Shown: positions 32,756 through 44,216, numbered from the stretch's first letter. The stretch is DNA of 64,000 bases from Macrocystis pyrifera (GCA_031763025.1 JASSKH010000017.1:2875924-2939923); one strand, 5' to 3'. Notes: generated by a model from the letters alone, not told the origin. Numbers and translations are program-made.

Positions 32756-35644
32756 CTGCGTAAGACACAATAAGTGGGGTTTCGACGGGAAGGGGGGGGG
32801 GGGGGGCGTGAAAAGAGCGCCAAGAAATACAACAAGGCCTACCTACGGGGTGGAAAAAAATACGGAAATCCCCACATAACGAAAACAACCGCCCGAGATG
32901 CCGTGGTCGTGTTCGGCACCACGGTCGGAGCTACCGTACTGGCAGCATGGCTTCGCCCGATAATACAGCGAAAAATGAGCAACAGAACAGCTAGAAAATG
33001 TTTGGACGACCCCGAAGAGCCCTCCAAAGGCCAACGTCGAGTGCACGCAACATGTACAAACCAGTATAAATATGCTACCGAGTACATATCATCACGGCCT
33101 TTCCTGACTTCATGCAAGTAGTGTTCGCTCGATCCTGGAGCCTCACTGTTGACCACGGACAAGTATCATGACAAGAAATGAGTTTCGCACCGTCTTACCC
33201 CACCCCCCCCCTTAAACAGACCACCACATGGCACCAACAAAAACCGAGACGTCTCAACTCACCGTCGAGGTAGATGGGGAAAATGACGAACCCGATGACG
33301 TTCACGAGGAACACCCCGGGGCGTTGTCAATGTGCTGCGAGACCTGGCCGATCACTTGGCATCCTACACTGATCACGAACACCGACCAAGCGACAGTCTG
33401 GAACATGAACAATCCCTGATCCCTGTTTCCGGTTGCGGGTCCGACTCCGGCGGTGTGAGAGCGGTAGATGGTGAGGGCCCCGAAGAGCACCTGCAGGTAA
33501 CCACCACGGCGACAGACGGCGAAATGGTGGTGGCGATAGGGGTGAGAGCTGTCAACAGGTTAATTAGAATGGGGGTTAGGCCGAGGGTTCTTCACTACCA
33601 GGTACGAGGTAACAGTTGAAACCCACCTCGAGGCTTGATTGAAGTTTCGAATACTCCCACCGCCTTGCTGCCATGTACCCTGTTGACTTTAGATTTTGTT
33701 TTGCTCTTAGACCACCCTTCTTGCCTTTTTGATTAGTTCACAACTGCAACTGCTGTTTCGGTGACAGAATTGGAAATCATGCCCCCTCGAGCCTTCCAAT
33801 AATCGCAAAACTGGAAATCATGCCCCCTCGGGCCTTCCAATACTGAATAAACCGGAGAAAATACTACAGGTTTCAATGTTCGTATCGTATCACACCTCGT
33901 ACCAGTTACCTGATCACACCAGTATACGTTCAAGGTATACCTGGTACCTCTACCTATGCTATTGATAATATAACAGATTAAATCAGTAGGGATCAAATTG
34001 TTTCTGCATATACAATAGATCGATACATGCAAAAAAGCAGCAGAGGCAGGCAAGCAAGCGACGAACAGACGAACGCGTTCATTCGCGGGGAGGGGGGACG
34101 TGGAAGCATATGATTTCATCTCCACTCGCCGCCATTGATAGGCGACTTAAATACCTCGTACAGCAGTAATGACTATATTGATGGGCATCCATGGGCATCA
34201 CTTTTACTTTCCAGCCCAACTCGTAGGAGGTTTTACCCTCGACGATCTTCTAGACAAGCCGTGGTCACAGGTGTTGTCCCTTCTTCCCCCCGGTACGTGC
34301 CTTTGTTCTTTATCGCGCATAGGGTTCAGCATTCCCAGTGCTCGTCGATTTTCATCGAATGTACAGGTAACTCACGCTTTCGCGCTTTCCGCTAATCAAT
34401 TTTACGCAAGAAAAAGTCCCATACGAGCATGCACTCGGTTGAGATTTGAACCCACGAAATTGATTTCGATAGGCACGAGGACCACCCACCAAGCCACCGG
34501 GGACGCCGGTAGGAACACGGAAGCCCCAAAAACGCAAAGTACATGGCGCCAACCCCTGTTGTCTTACGAATGACAGAAATGTGTGCTTGCGGTGTTGAGA
34601 CAAACCCTAAGAGCAACCAAAACAAAAACACCGGTAACTTCCAACGTCGGTGTTGTCAACTTTCCACGAGCAGCGTAAGACGCCCAGGGATACCTTGCTT
34701 GCGCCAGGTGTTGTTTTGTTGTAACTCGGATACCAATGCTCATGGCCAACCCCTCGCTCATCACGCACGCACCAAGTGGCCGTTGCAGTATTAATAGTAT
34801 CCGTCACTTTTTCTCTGAAGCACTACGTACTACAGCACAAGTAGTGCTGTTGTGTATCTTGTATCTTACCTGGCAGACTCCCACGGCGATGCTAATCTCG
34901 GGGAAGAGAATGAAGAAGGGGCCCGAAATCACCGGGTCTGCCAGCTGGCCGTCTCCGAACTTGTCCTGCACAAATGCGCCTGTGGTGGTCGCGGAAGAAG
35001 GAAACAGAACTTCAAACAAAAAAGCCACTGCCTGCATACGACTTATTACATACATGTACACGACATCGTAAGTGTACTGACTGACCGACACTCGTGAAAC
35101 GATGTCACCCGTCTACTATGACGGGGGGGGGAACATAGTTATTCAGACGTACAGAGTGCACACAAAAATTATACGTTTCCCTATTTTTACTACTAAATAA
35201 CAAGAATTCAATATTTGGTCCTATGTACTTACTATAAAGGTCCTCCGTATTTATGAGCAAGAGCGAGGCAACATTCACGTGATGGAAGTAAGTCAAATCG
35301 GCATGCTCCCTGCTCTCCCTCCACCCTGGACTCTGTGCCAATCAATAGCTTTAGACACTTGTTACTGGGGACCCTAGTAAATAGTACCAAATATTGTTGG
35401 TAAAAGTAGGTAAATATGTAGGTTTTGATCCAGCAGCCCGGCCTGATTGAAGGCCGATCGACGCTCCCAACTGCCAACGTCTAAGAACTGTAACATCTGA
35501 TCATTTTCATTTTCATTTTAGAAATTTTGTCTGGACGTCTCCAACGCAGAAGCGGCAAATCCGCGCATGTCTGGCAAACTCATTCAGACGTGTCCGAATA
35601 AATGCTGTTCTGATGAGGGGGGGGGGGGGGGGGGTGAGGGGGGT

Positions 35645-35694
<50 letters not shown>

Positions 35695-36490
35695 CCACGA
35701 AACTGGAAGGCCCGTGCTCTCGGGTGAGACTACTTTCGGCTTCGGTTCACGACGGCCACTACCCCGAGACCCTCAACTCTATATTTTATACCTAACCAAA
35801 GGCCTACTTGGTGTGCCAGCTGGTCGTTGGTGCTTGGAAAAGCTCCATGTGTTGTTCGGGAACATCTGAGGAACTTTGCCAGAAAGCGGAGGATATTTAA
35901 CGGCTAAGTTCCAAACAATACACCACAACAACCACTACAGTCAATCAATCGACATTTTTTTGTTCGAGACAAGAATAGCTCAAGGCCAACAAGCATGGCA
36001 TCAACTTATCCACGTACGCATACATCAGTACAACTCTGTCAAATCAGTAATTACCACTGCTACTCGTATACGTCTGCTGTGATCACATCCGTGGTGTTCG
36101 TTGAATACGAGGGCTGTACGTGCTCGATTAATACTCACGAAACATCATGCATGCACCACAAGCATTATAAATAACGAAACACGGTAAAAGCCTCAGTTAG
36201 CCTTACCGAGAGCAAGTTGTACGATGCCGACGATGACGGTAAGACCTCCGTAGTAGTGCTGGCGGCTGCGGTAGTACGCGGCGGTGTAGGTGTGGGCGTA
36301 GCCAGCGAAGAAGCGGTACATCTTCCAGTGAAGGAAGGTCAGGGCGCCTGCAGCAAGCGCAAGCAAGCAACGCACGAAAATAAGCAAAACGCCGGTCCAA
36401 CCAAGATTGTGACAAACACGAGAACGAGTCGGAGGGTGGGGGGTGTCCTCGATATATCACGCATGGACGTCGTTGTATGGCACGGAGCAT

Positions 36491-36552
<62 letters not shown>

Positions 36553-39277
36553 TATTTGTTGCCTGCCTTTGATCACACATCACTTCGGTCAGCATTACAA
36601 TATGTCAAGAGTGGATTGTAGTCTATATACAGACTATATATATACACGAGACAGGTTTTGGCGTATTTAGAGTTAGAAAAATTTGCAACCGAAGAGGTCA
36701 TCTCTGGGCTGTTAATACGATTGGAGAACTACCGCCGACGTATCAAAACGGTCCCAGGTTTACCGGACCACCTGCTATACCCTCCCGTGTGTGTGTGTTC
36801 TTCACATCAAACGATTCTTCTACTCGTCGACATCCAGCAAGCCCAGTGTCCGTGCTGATTCTTCACCCTAGAAAGATACGAGCTCTGTCGTCACAGACTA
36901 CGACACGAAGATAACACAACGTAATGCTTTTTTTTTTTTTTTTTTTTTTGTATCCGATGATGAACACCGGTACCTGATACCCCGTTTACATGCGAAACAC
37001 GATGGGATGGTCTCCGTTGTCTCTGCTTGGCGCACTTCAACGACCAAACAGGCGGTGCAAAGTGCAAACAAAGCCAGCCCGGCCTCGCAACGGAGTGCAT
37101 CCGCATCAACAACTACTGGAAGTACATCACGAACGCAACTATTATTGATGTTGATATTTATCAAGCTGCTATCGTTTACCACACAACAAAACATCCAAAA
37201 TGTCGCGCGCAGACTCACCGATAACCTGGCAGTGTTGAAGAGTGGCGGATACATTTCGCGGGAGTCGAGATTCCATCCACAAGCGTTAGCAGGAGCGTCA
37301 ACAGGACGGAGACCACGAGCGCACGCGGGGAACATGAGGAGGACAACAGCGGGTCAGCGTAACGGATTTTGGGCAAAGCAAGGGAGCAACGACTGCTACT
37401 CTCGAGTGGAACACGTTCCAAGACACAAAAATACCAGACGCCAATGGAGGAAATTATGATATCAGGGAACATATATATATGTTCGTATACGTGGGGGGGA
37501 AAAAAAATGGCGCCAACGTCTTGTACTCTGTATATGCTACAGCAGTACCTGTAGTGGCACGCTGTTGACAACAGCATTAAAAACAGCATTAAAAATACGT
37601 ACTAAGACAGGGTGAGCATATACTTGTTCGTTTATTAATATATAGTGTACCTTCAGCATTTTATATTTTCTTTATTGCTGATTGTGTACAACAACAAAAA
37701 AACAACCAGATACGTACCTTTTTGGCTTGAATTTGTGCGTGTGAAGTGAAAAAAATCAAGAGAGAAGATACCAATACTCGTACTACTGCTGCTGTTGTAC
37801 TTTTCTCCTCCAACAGGCGAAGACACTACACAACAGCAGTTTTAAATCGCACAAAAAACCGACCGCAACCCACCGACATGCCGATACTCAGTACAGCATC
37901 AGTTTTGTCCACAGCTATATATACGTACGTAGCTGCCGTAGATGCGCTGTGTATTGTCGCTTCGCGCGCGCGCTGTCACTCACAGTGCCTGCGTAGCCGT
38001 AGAAGCCGATGATGCCCATGATAGCGATCGCCACAATCTGAAAACAACAAAAAAAAACGACGAAATGATGTGCCGAGCAGGAGGGGAGACGTCAAGTCAA
38101 GAAAGTCAAGCCCAAAAACGAACGGGATGTTTTCTAGGAAAGCAAACAGCACAGGGCACAAAAAACAATGGATAATGTATGATACATCCCGCCTCAACAT
38201 GCCCGCCGTGGCCCCGAGGTGAACGGCAACTACGAAGACACCCTGCTGTTGCTGCCGCTGCTGTCGGCGATGCGCAGAACTACACTTGAAGAGGAGCATA
38301 CTTGGGTACAACCCTGAAGCAAGACGTGGCAGACAGACTCTTTCAGCGATCGAAGAATCCGGACATCGCGAAAACGAACAACTGCTGCTGTAGTCGGTGT
38401 AAAATAAATTAAAAACACCGACTTGAAAAATCGAGCCCCGAAAACAAACGGTGTGGTTGTGGTGGTGGTGCGCACAGCAGCAGCCCTACGTCTCGAGCTC
38501 TCTTGGAAGCACACCAGAGGGCTTGGAATGCCGTTGTTGTCGACAAACCACGCACCCAGATATGCTGCTGCTGTGGAACATCGCCAGCGCAAGCCCCCCC
38601 AGCCCCCACATAGCTTGAATCAAATTAAAAAGAAATGTCCGACCTCTCCACCACCCCAACAAACAACTCGTATATAACCAAGATAGCTACTTTTGGAGCA
38701 CAGCTGCAGCAAGCAAGCAGGGTCGCAAGCAAGTAAGAAAGCCCAAGCAGCAAAGCGGCTAGCACTCCTTCCGCGTGACTGGTACTGCTGTAGGAACAAT
38801 AACCACAGTGCAACAACACCTCGCATGCTGCTGTTGCGCACTCACCTCGTTCTGGGTGTGCGGGAGCGGGATCACGAGGGGAGGCCCACCTGTGACGTTC
38901 TCATGGTGTGCCTGGAAAGCGATACGGGCGATGGTAACCAAGAAGGGGAACCACGCCGCGAGTGTGATCGCAAGACCGAACAGCGAGGCCGTCTTTGAAC
39001 CCCATCTGCATGCCAAATACTGGAAGCCGATGAACACCGAGGACATTCCGAACAGTGTGACCGTGAGCTCCCCCAGCAGGCCTGCGATTGGGGGGAATAC
39101 CCCATCGGAGCCACCCCAGTTGTTCTGGTCGTCTTTCGCGGCACCGATCAGGTTGATGGTACCGGGAATGAACGCGAGCAAGCCGAAAGCCAGGACTAGG
39201 CCGGAAGTCGTGGTGAGGTCATCCACGAGGTTTGCTCGAGGGGCGGCCATCAGGCGCGCTTCTCCATAGCTGGTCAT
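32679..39277 (-). CDS. Multi-pass membrane protein, seven exons, function unknown
   Basis: The exons on the minus strand are 39277-38846, 38037-37984, 37225-37219, 36347-36207, 34979-34870, 33490-33263 and 32755-32679. All introns are GT-AG with GTGAGT or GTAAGN donors, and the phases join consistently. The product would be about 349 residues with some eight hydrophobic segments: about 26-47, 61-88, 97-121, 145-172, 198-214, 231-256, 276-300 and 308-325. The start is ATG at 39277, after an in-frame-free CT-rich leader. The N-terminus (MTSYGEARLMAAPR) has no clear signal peptide, so the first helix probably acts as anchor. Conserved-looking features are a WKMYRF segment, a Tyr-rich stretch near 180-195 and several Gly-x-x-x-Gly-like patterns. 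I recognise no family. A channel, transporter or membrane scaffold cannot be told apart. Exon 6 as given is one base short, which breaks the frame at about 33313-33321. Confidence 0.85.
33263..33490 (-). CDS. Membrane protein exon 6 with apparent 1-base deletion
   Basis: 228 nt where 229 are expected. It encodes VLFGALTIYRSHTAGVG, then FMFQTVAWSVFVISVGCQVI. After NAPG the frame must shift by one to read VFLVNVIGFVIFPIYLD. Without the shift, translation stops three codons later. The change lies in a CCCCGGGG run (33313-33321), so an assembly error is as likely as a real mutation. Confidence 0.82.
34195..34508 (-). mobile_element. SINE family A, copy 2, in intron 5
   Basis: It is in the same orientation as the host gene. 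The tRNA-like head contains GGTGGCTTGGTGGGTGGTCC and GGGTTCAAATCTCAAC. The body matches 10971-11270 and 40400-40735, with a GGGGGG-type length difference near 34285. Confidence 0.85.
34870..34979 (-). CDS. Membrane protein exon 5
   Basis: 110 nt, entered in phase 1 and left in phase 0. It encodes AFVQDKFGDGQLADP and then a hydrophobic segment through FPEISIAVGVCQ. The acceptor used is ACCACCACAG. The nearer GTGCAG would break the frame. Confidence 0.85.
35116..35251. mobile_element. MITE family M1, copy 12 (damaged), in intron 4
   Basis: TATGACGGGGGGGGGAACAT and the complement of ATACGGAGGACC are recognisable termini. The interior carries extra segments, including ACTAAATAACAAGAATTC, making it longer than sisters. 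Confidence 0.7.
35362..35428. mobile_element. MITE family M1, copy 13 (left half only)
   Basis: TTACTGGGGACCCTAGTAAA through TAGGTAAATATGTAGGTTTT matches the left part of the family. The right terminus is missing. Confidence 0.75.
35617..35692 (+). repeat. Poly-G tract, 76 nt with three interruptions
   Basis: Runs of 18, 7 and about 49 G are broken only by TGA and T. It lies in intron 4 (poly-C in the transcript). It could form stacked G-quadruplexes on the plus strand. Confidence 0.9.
36207..36347 (-). CDS. Membrane protein exon 4
   Basis: 141 nt encoding ALTFLHWKMYRFFAGYAHTY onward to a second hydrophobic run, GGLTVIVGIVQLAL. The acceptor is TTGCTGCAG and the donor GTAAGG. Entry and exit are both phase 1. 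Confidence 0.87.
36491..36551 (+). repeat. Uninterrupted poly-G tract, 61 nt
   Basis: A pure G homopolymer in intron 3 of the membrane protein gene. G homopolymers of this length are rare in genomes and hard to sequence, so the exact length is uncertain. Confidence 0.9.
36790..36905 (-). mobile_element. LINE 3' end fragment, in intron 3
   Basis: On the minus strand it reads GTGTCCGTGC-related end block in reverse: ACGGACACTGGGCTTGCTGG, then GTCGACGAGTAGAAGAATCG, and finishes in ACACAC. It matches the end of copy L3. Confidence 0.8.
37219..37225 (-). CDS. Membrane protein exon 3, 7-nt micro-exon (predicted)
   Basis: The seven bases GTTATCG lie between a CACTGCCAG acceptor and a GTGAGT donor. 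Exon 2 ends in phase 0 and exon 4 needs a phase-1 donor. This micro-exon is the only candidate found that joins them, giving AGT-VIG-ALTFLHW. It is inferred from phase and splice sites and is not shown by transcript evidence. Confidence 0.55.
37984..38037 (-). CDS. Membrane protein exon 2
   Basis: 54 nt encoding IVAIAIMGIIGFYGYAGT. A T-rich acceptor ending TTTTCAG precedes it and GTGAGT follows. Both boundaries are phase 0. The hydrophobic run continues a membrane helix into the next exons. Confidence 0.85.
38846..39277 (-). CDS. Membrane protein exon 1
   Basis: 432 nt, 144 codons, phase 0 at its end. It encodes the first three hydrophobic segments (GLVLAFGLLAFIPGTINLIG and two more). The donor reads GTGAGT at 38845-38840. 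The next in-frame codons would run into the intron without a good protein pattern. Confidence 0.88.
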
Positions 39278-40399
39278 GACGGAAAGAAAAGGTTCGGTTA
39301 GCAGTCGTCAACGGATTGGGTAGGTAGCCTTAGCTCGGCTGGGCTTGGCTGGGAGGGTGGGTCGCTGATTGAGCTGGGTCGTTCTGCTCTGCCGCTGCTG
39401 GTATGTGACGGTGTGCGGGGGCGGGATTTTTATCTACAACCAGATGGATAGGCTGCAGGTAGGGAAGTCGGATCGAAATTGATTGTTTTATGGACGCTCC
39501 GGTACATCGGCATATCGTCGGCGATTCGGTAAAACGGGGAAGACTATTCCCACGTATCATTCCGCAAAAAATAACAGCAAAAATGAGCGGTGTGAAGATC
39601 AGGGCCGCATATAATTTTGCGTACGCCAAGAAATAAATTGCTACACGTCTACACGTACACCTACAAGAAGAACTACTTGTGATGTGTCAATTTCTGTCTT
39701 TCTTTGTGCTGCATTGACCAGCAGCAGCGCTGAGATTTCAAGGTTGAAAAAAGTCTCCGTCCTTCGTATATACTAAAAATACTGCTGTGTTTTTTACCTG
39801 CTGCTGTGGTACCTGATAGTATACCTGGTACGTTTTACGAGTATTCTTTGAAGCATCATGATGATCTGGTCTGCCACACAACAAGGAGTGGAGAGTCCCC
39901 TCCTATGACGATATATGATACATATAAATTATAATATTAATAACAAAATAATACTAAAGACCTACACGCACACACACAACAGAATAAGAACAATGGGAGA
40001 CCAAAATATGACCACAAGCACGCTCTATCCGATTTCCACTTCAGAGTGTCAGGATCGAGAGGATCTCATGTCATGCCGGGATTTCCCTCTGCTGCGCGGC
40101 ATTAGCCTTGGGTGGGGTATGGATTCTTATGGATTCGTCCCGTCCACGGGACTGTCGGAGGAATGGTGGCAAAAGAGTGCAGGAACTAGGAACCGTAAAG
40201 TTTGCACGAACAAATAATTTTACCTCAGAAAAAACGAAAGAACCCGACTCCCCACAGACGGGAGATAGATGGGACAATTCCTCTGAAACGCGCCGAATAA
40301 AAGTAAAAAGTGGTGTGAACGTATCGTACGACTATACTACTCGTACTGCACAGAAGTATAATAATAATACGAGTATCTATCTATTTATTACTAATGCCG
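39278..40399. other. Upstream region of the membrane protein gene
   Basis: The first 120 bp are CT/AG-rich leader on the transcript strand, with no clear TATA box. A 99-codon minus frame at 39330-39629 looks like chance. The promoter must lie here but no element can be assigned. An AC run occurs at 39967-39979. Confidence 0.4.
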
Positions 40400-40735
40400 G
40401 CGTCCCCGGTGGCTTGGTAGGTGGTCCGCGAGCCTATCAAGATCAATTTCGTGAGTTCGAGTCTCACCGAGTGCATGCTCATAGGGACTTTTTTTCTTGC
40501 ATAAAATTGATTAGGAAAGCGCGAGAGCGTGAGTTAGCTGTACATTCGATGAAAATCGACGAGCAGTGGGAATGAATGCTGAACCCTATGCGCGATAAAA
40601 ACTAAAGGCACGTACGGGGGGGGGGGGAGAAGGGACGACACCTGTGACCACGGCTTGTCCAGAAGATCGTCGAGGGTAAAACCTCCTACGAGTGGGCTGG
40701 AAAGTAAAAGTGATGCACGATGAAAAAAAAAAAAA
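40400..40735 (+). mobile_element. SINE family A, copy 3, with A-tail (best copy)
   Basis: The full order is visible: tRNA-like head with GTGGCTTGGTAGGTGGTCC (A box) and GTGAGTTCGAGTCTCACCGA (B box, about 40450-40469), a 250-bp body, and a 14-base A tail. Head and tail together identify a Pol III-transcribed, LINE-mobilised SINE. The tRNA source is not identified. Confidence 0.88.
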
Positions 40736-42304
40736 TATATATATATAATGTCAATACCTGTGGTACGCAAAGAGGACAACCTATCATAGGTATCATGGTA
40801 CTATTTAAATTTTACACTATATATATGGATGGATACATCACCTGAATAAAACAAACAAACCTGGGACGTAATTAAAGGTTGAGAGTTGAGAGGGAACCAG
40901 TAGGAAATTGCACGGCACTAAAATAATCTTTGTTCGCAGGGCCGTTGCATTCGTATTTACAGACAAACGTGGGATTTTTCGGAAATCATTGGTGGTTGCG
41001 GGACACGTTGTTGTCAACGTCATGCTGTGCTGACACACACAACGCGTCCACAACGACGAATGTTGTAAATTAAATACGTGAATAATACGAGCCACAGGTT
41101 GTTCGATGATGTTGTGTTGTTGTTCGTGCGAGAGAGTGCGTGTCATACTCCTCTGCCCAAGCATGCAAGAGTACGATATCGGCCCTAGTACACTCGTTCT
41201 ATTGCTAATAATATATATATATTTTTATAAATTTTGAATTAATGTACCTGCTCCAGTCCGGAGGTAGGTGCTATATTTTTAATACTCGTACTCGTACAGA
41301 CTTACCAGGTATTACCTCAAAATGTTCAGGTGGAACTTTGATCCCCTTGCGACAACAAGCGGCAAGCAATCCAAAGGTCCTGAGATGATTCGTTTCAGTT
41401 TTCCGTTGCATTATCTATTTCATCCATATTATTATGTAGGAGCACAACAACCACACCACACCAGCACCCACAACAACAACACCAAGCTCTGATGAGCACT
41501 TCTTTCAGCACATACACTCTCACACGACGAGACCATCAGCAGCAGAGGCAGCAGCACACCGTCAAAACTCAGCAACCCTTATATCCACGCACACTGCTGC
41601 TGGATGCTGTATACATGCACACCATCAGCGCAGGCACAGCAGCACCGCGCCGTCAATCCGCGCGCGAGGTATGAACACGATGAACACCCCATATTTTAAT
41701 ACGCGTGTTGACTTGTTGTATGGGGTGCACGGAGGTATACGAAGTACACCTAAGTACACTGAGAAAAAAAACGTCAACTTGGCGTTGAGGCTCAATAGTG
41801 CCTTTTATTTGTAGGCACACTCCAGGTGTTGTATTTCTTGAACAGATGCTTCTTTTTTGTATGTATGGTATTCCTTCAACTGCTCCATCTCAATATTTAA
41901 ACGGGACATTTCTTATTTCTCAGTTCTAGGGGGATTTTGGCGGCAGGGGATTGGATAGTATATCCGGCCGATTATAAAAAATTCAAAAACGAAGGAAAAC
42001 ATGAGAACCTCGACGCTGCGGGAGCTGTCCAGAGTGTGTTGGGTGTTGGTTGCCGTACAAAGTGCTGTAGTATAGTAGTCCGCGTTTCTTATTTAAGTAG
42101 GCGTTTCCGAATAGAACTTCGTTTCTTATAATACCGTGTGGGCGTCGATCGCTGCTGTTTTTTAGGCTGTAAGTTCCTATCGCTGATCGGCCAAATTGAG
42201 CTACTACATTCCAAGCGCCGAATTCCTCTTATTCTTCGTTAAAGGCCGAGCCCCAATTTCTTACCGATATACCACACGGTATTTCTCGAATAGCGGGCCT
42301 TAAC
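40736..42304. other. 1.6 kb unassigned DNA
   Basis: It contains AT repeats (40735-40746, 41210-41222) and CAGCAG clusters (41535-41560). No supported gene. A partly symmetrical segment around 42064-42290 may be a decayed element. Confidence 0.4.
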
Positions 42305-42475
42305 TGCTGTATGTGTGTGTGTTCTTCACATTAAACTGTTCTTTCTACCCGTCGACATCCAGCACAACCAGTCAGTGTGTCCGTGCCGAGATTCTTCAAT
42401 CCTATTAATTAATTGAAGAGATACAAGTTCTAGAATCTGTAGTCACAAAGCTACGCCACAGCAGAGATACTATTA
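42305..42475 (-). mobile_element. LINE 3' end fragment
   Basis: The reverse complement gives the LINE end block CGGACACACTGACTGGTTGT...GTCGACGGGTAGAAAGAACA and then CACACACA. It also extends upstream to CTATGGCG-like and AAGCTTTGTGAC sequence seen in L2 and L5. CTATTAATTAATTGAAG at 42404-42420 is an expansion absent from other copies. Confidence 0.8.
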
Positions 42476-42529
42476 ATAATACGTCAGACGTTAGGGGTAT
42501 ACATTATACTGGGGAGAGAAAAGAGTCGC

Positions 42530-42639
42530 TATTACGGGGGTCCATAGTTAACAGGACGAAATATTGTTAGTAAAAATACCTAAATATATAGGTTTTTATG
42601 TACGCCATAGGTCCTGTTAACTATAGACCCCCGTAATAG
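42530..42639. mobile_element. MITE family M1, copy 14
   Basis: The ends TATTACGGGGGTCCATAGTT and TAACTATAGACCCCCGTAAT are nearly perfect inverted repeats flanked by TA. Confidence 0.9.
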
Positions 42640-43440
42640 CTGTAATACATATCCGTACTATTATACTGCTGTACACATACCTGGCACACACAGCAGTATA
42701 GAATAGAATATACGTCTGATGAGAGTATGTCAGAGCGTGTGGGAAGGAGACGGCGCGGCGCGACACCAGAAGAGGGCGCTTTTTTTTCGCTCCATCATTG
42801 TGCCACTCCCCCCCCCCCCCCCGCAAAACGGCCCGACGGCCCCCCATCGCCGAAACCCGGGGCAAAATAACCTTGGCGCAGTATCCGCAAGAACATCACC
42901 GAACGCCCCCACAACACAAAAACAACGACAACAACAGCGTTTTACGAGCTATCACGTACCACCAGGGTATATAATATTCATTCCGTTGATGATTGATGAC
43001 GTGCTGCGTGATGATACAGGATCTGCTACTACAACTGAATGCACTATGTATAGATATCTATACTCTGTACTAGTAGACTGGATGATATTAAAAGACTAGG
43101 GTCAACACTGAAGATGTGGGTATGCTGTATGATGTGGGTGGTGATGATTATGACGGTGAGTGATATATTATATTATATTATTAATAGTGAGTGGTCAACG
43201 TGTTCAGTATTTTTATTTTCATGTAAAAATTAATGCGGTGGACACGTTGCGTCGTGTGTTTGTTGTGTTGACAACGCGAACAAACAAGTAACAAAACAAC
43301 CAATGAATCTTACACTACAGCACTATACTGCTGGACTGCTGGACTGCTGTCGTAGTACTGCTGTGCTGCTGTGGTGTACTGGTACCAGGTACAAGACTTC
43401 AAGTACGTATGTGCGTATGTATCATACCGTAGCAAGATAC
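42640..43440. other. Intergenic DNA, no gene supported
   Basis: It contains a C-rich run at 42810-42823. No gene or known repeat recognised. Confidence 0.4.
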
Positions 43441-44125
43441 TGGCAAACACCCCCCCCCCCCGGGCGTTGCGATTGTGCAATCGTGACAAGGGCGACGCTT
43501 AGCGTTTACTACGTGGCCGGGGCGTTTTTGGCATTTATTATAGTCAAAATAGGGGGGCGTTTACTTCTATATGAAACACCCCCTTTCCTGGACTCGACCT
43601 ATCCATGTGCAGGGGTGCAGGAGCGGCCTGCACAAAGCTTTGTGCAGGATGCGGGTCTTACTGGTCATAAAGGCGGGTCTTTCGGTCGCCCGGCGTTTTT
43701 TGGGAAAAACGCCACCAGAACATGCGGTTGGCCCTGCCGACCTCGAGCCCCCCAAGGGGTTGAGGTTCGGGTTCGGGTTCGGGTTAGGGTGGAGGCCTGG
43801 GGTCTGGTTGGTCTGGGCCGATGTGCAAGGTTGAAATTGGCGACAAACGCCCGCACAAAGTTTTGTTCACAGGCCGCTCCTGCACATAGCGGGAGCCCCT
43901 TGCCTGCTTCAGAAACACCTCTACCTTCATTCCGCTCACTCAAAGGGCTTACCCGCTTCGCCCTGGGGCTTTTACCCCAGCTATTTGGAAGGAGGGGCGT
44001 TTTACTACTCGGCCTGGGCGTTTTTCACATGTTTGTTCAAATACGAAGCATTTTTTCTCCGGATTATCCTCGTTTTCGATGAAAATAAGGCTAGGGGACG
44101 TTAACTCCGGGCGGGGCGTTTACAA
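43441..44125. repeat. GC-rich segment with recurring GGGGCGTTT and a TTCGGG run
   Basis: GGGGCGTTT or close forms occur near 43517, 43553, 43992 and 44117. TGCAGGAGCGGCCTGCACAA near 43618 is echoed inverted near 43862-43890. A short run GGTTCGGGTTCGGGTTCGGG followed by TTAGGG sits at 43762-43790. An overlapping 259-codon frame (43303-44082) looks compositional. The whole may be one decayed inverted-repeat element. Confidence 0.45.
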
Positions 44126-44216
44126 TGATAGGAGTATCTCGGTAAAGCCGAAAGGAAGTGTGGTGCCGTTTTATCAACACGACACGAAATTGGAACGTAA
44201 AAGTGTGGTATGTTTA

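Noticed and set aside
35567-35869. Poly-glycine ORF
   Set aside because: It is the translation of a G homopolymer inside an intron.
38775-39269. 164-codon plus-strand ORF
   Set aside because: It is the antisense shadow of exon 1 of the membrane protein gene.
39330-39629. Upstream minus-strand ORF before the membrane protein start
   Set aside because: It is hydrophobic at first and then low-complexity, out of phase with the gene, and best seen as leader or promoter DNA.
43762-43790. Telomere-like GGGTTAGGG
   Set aside because: Only one TTAGGG follows three TTCGGG units. Too short and degenerate to be an interstitial telomere.
43303-44082. 259-codon plus-strand ORF, the longest in the window
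   Set aside because: It crosses GC-rich repeats (GTGCAGG palindromes, a GGTTCGGG run) and starts in low-complexity CTGCTG DNA. No domain is visible and composition explains its length.
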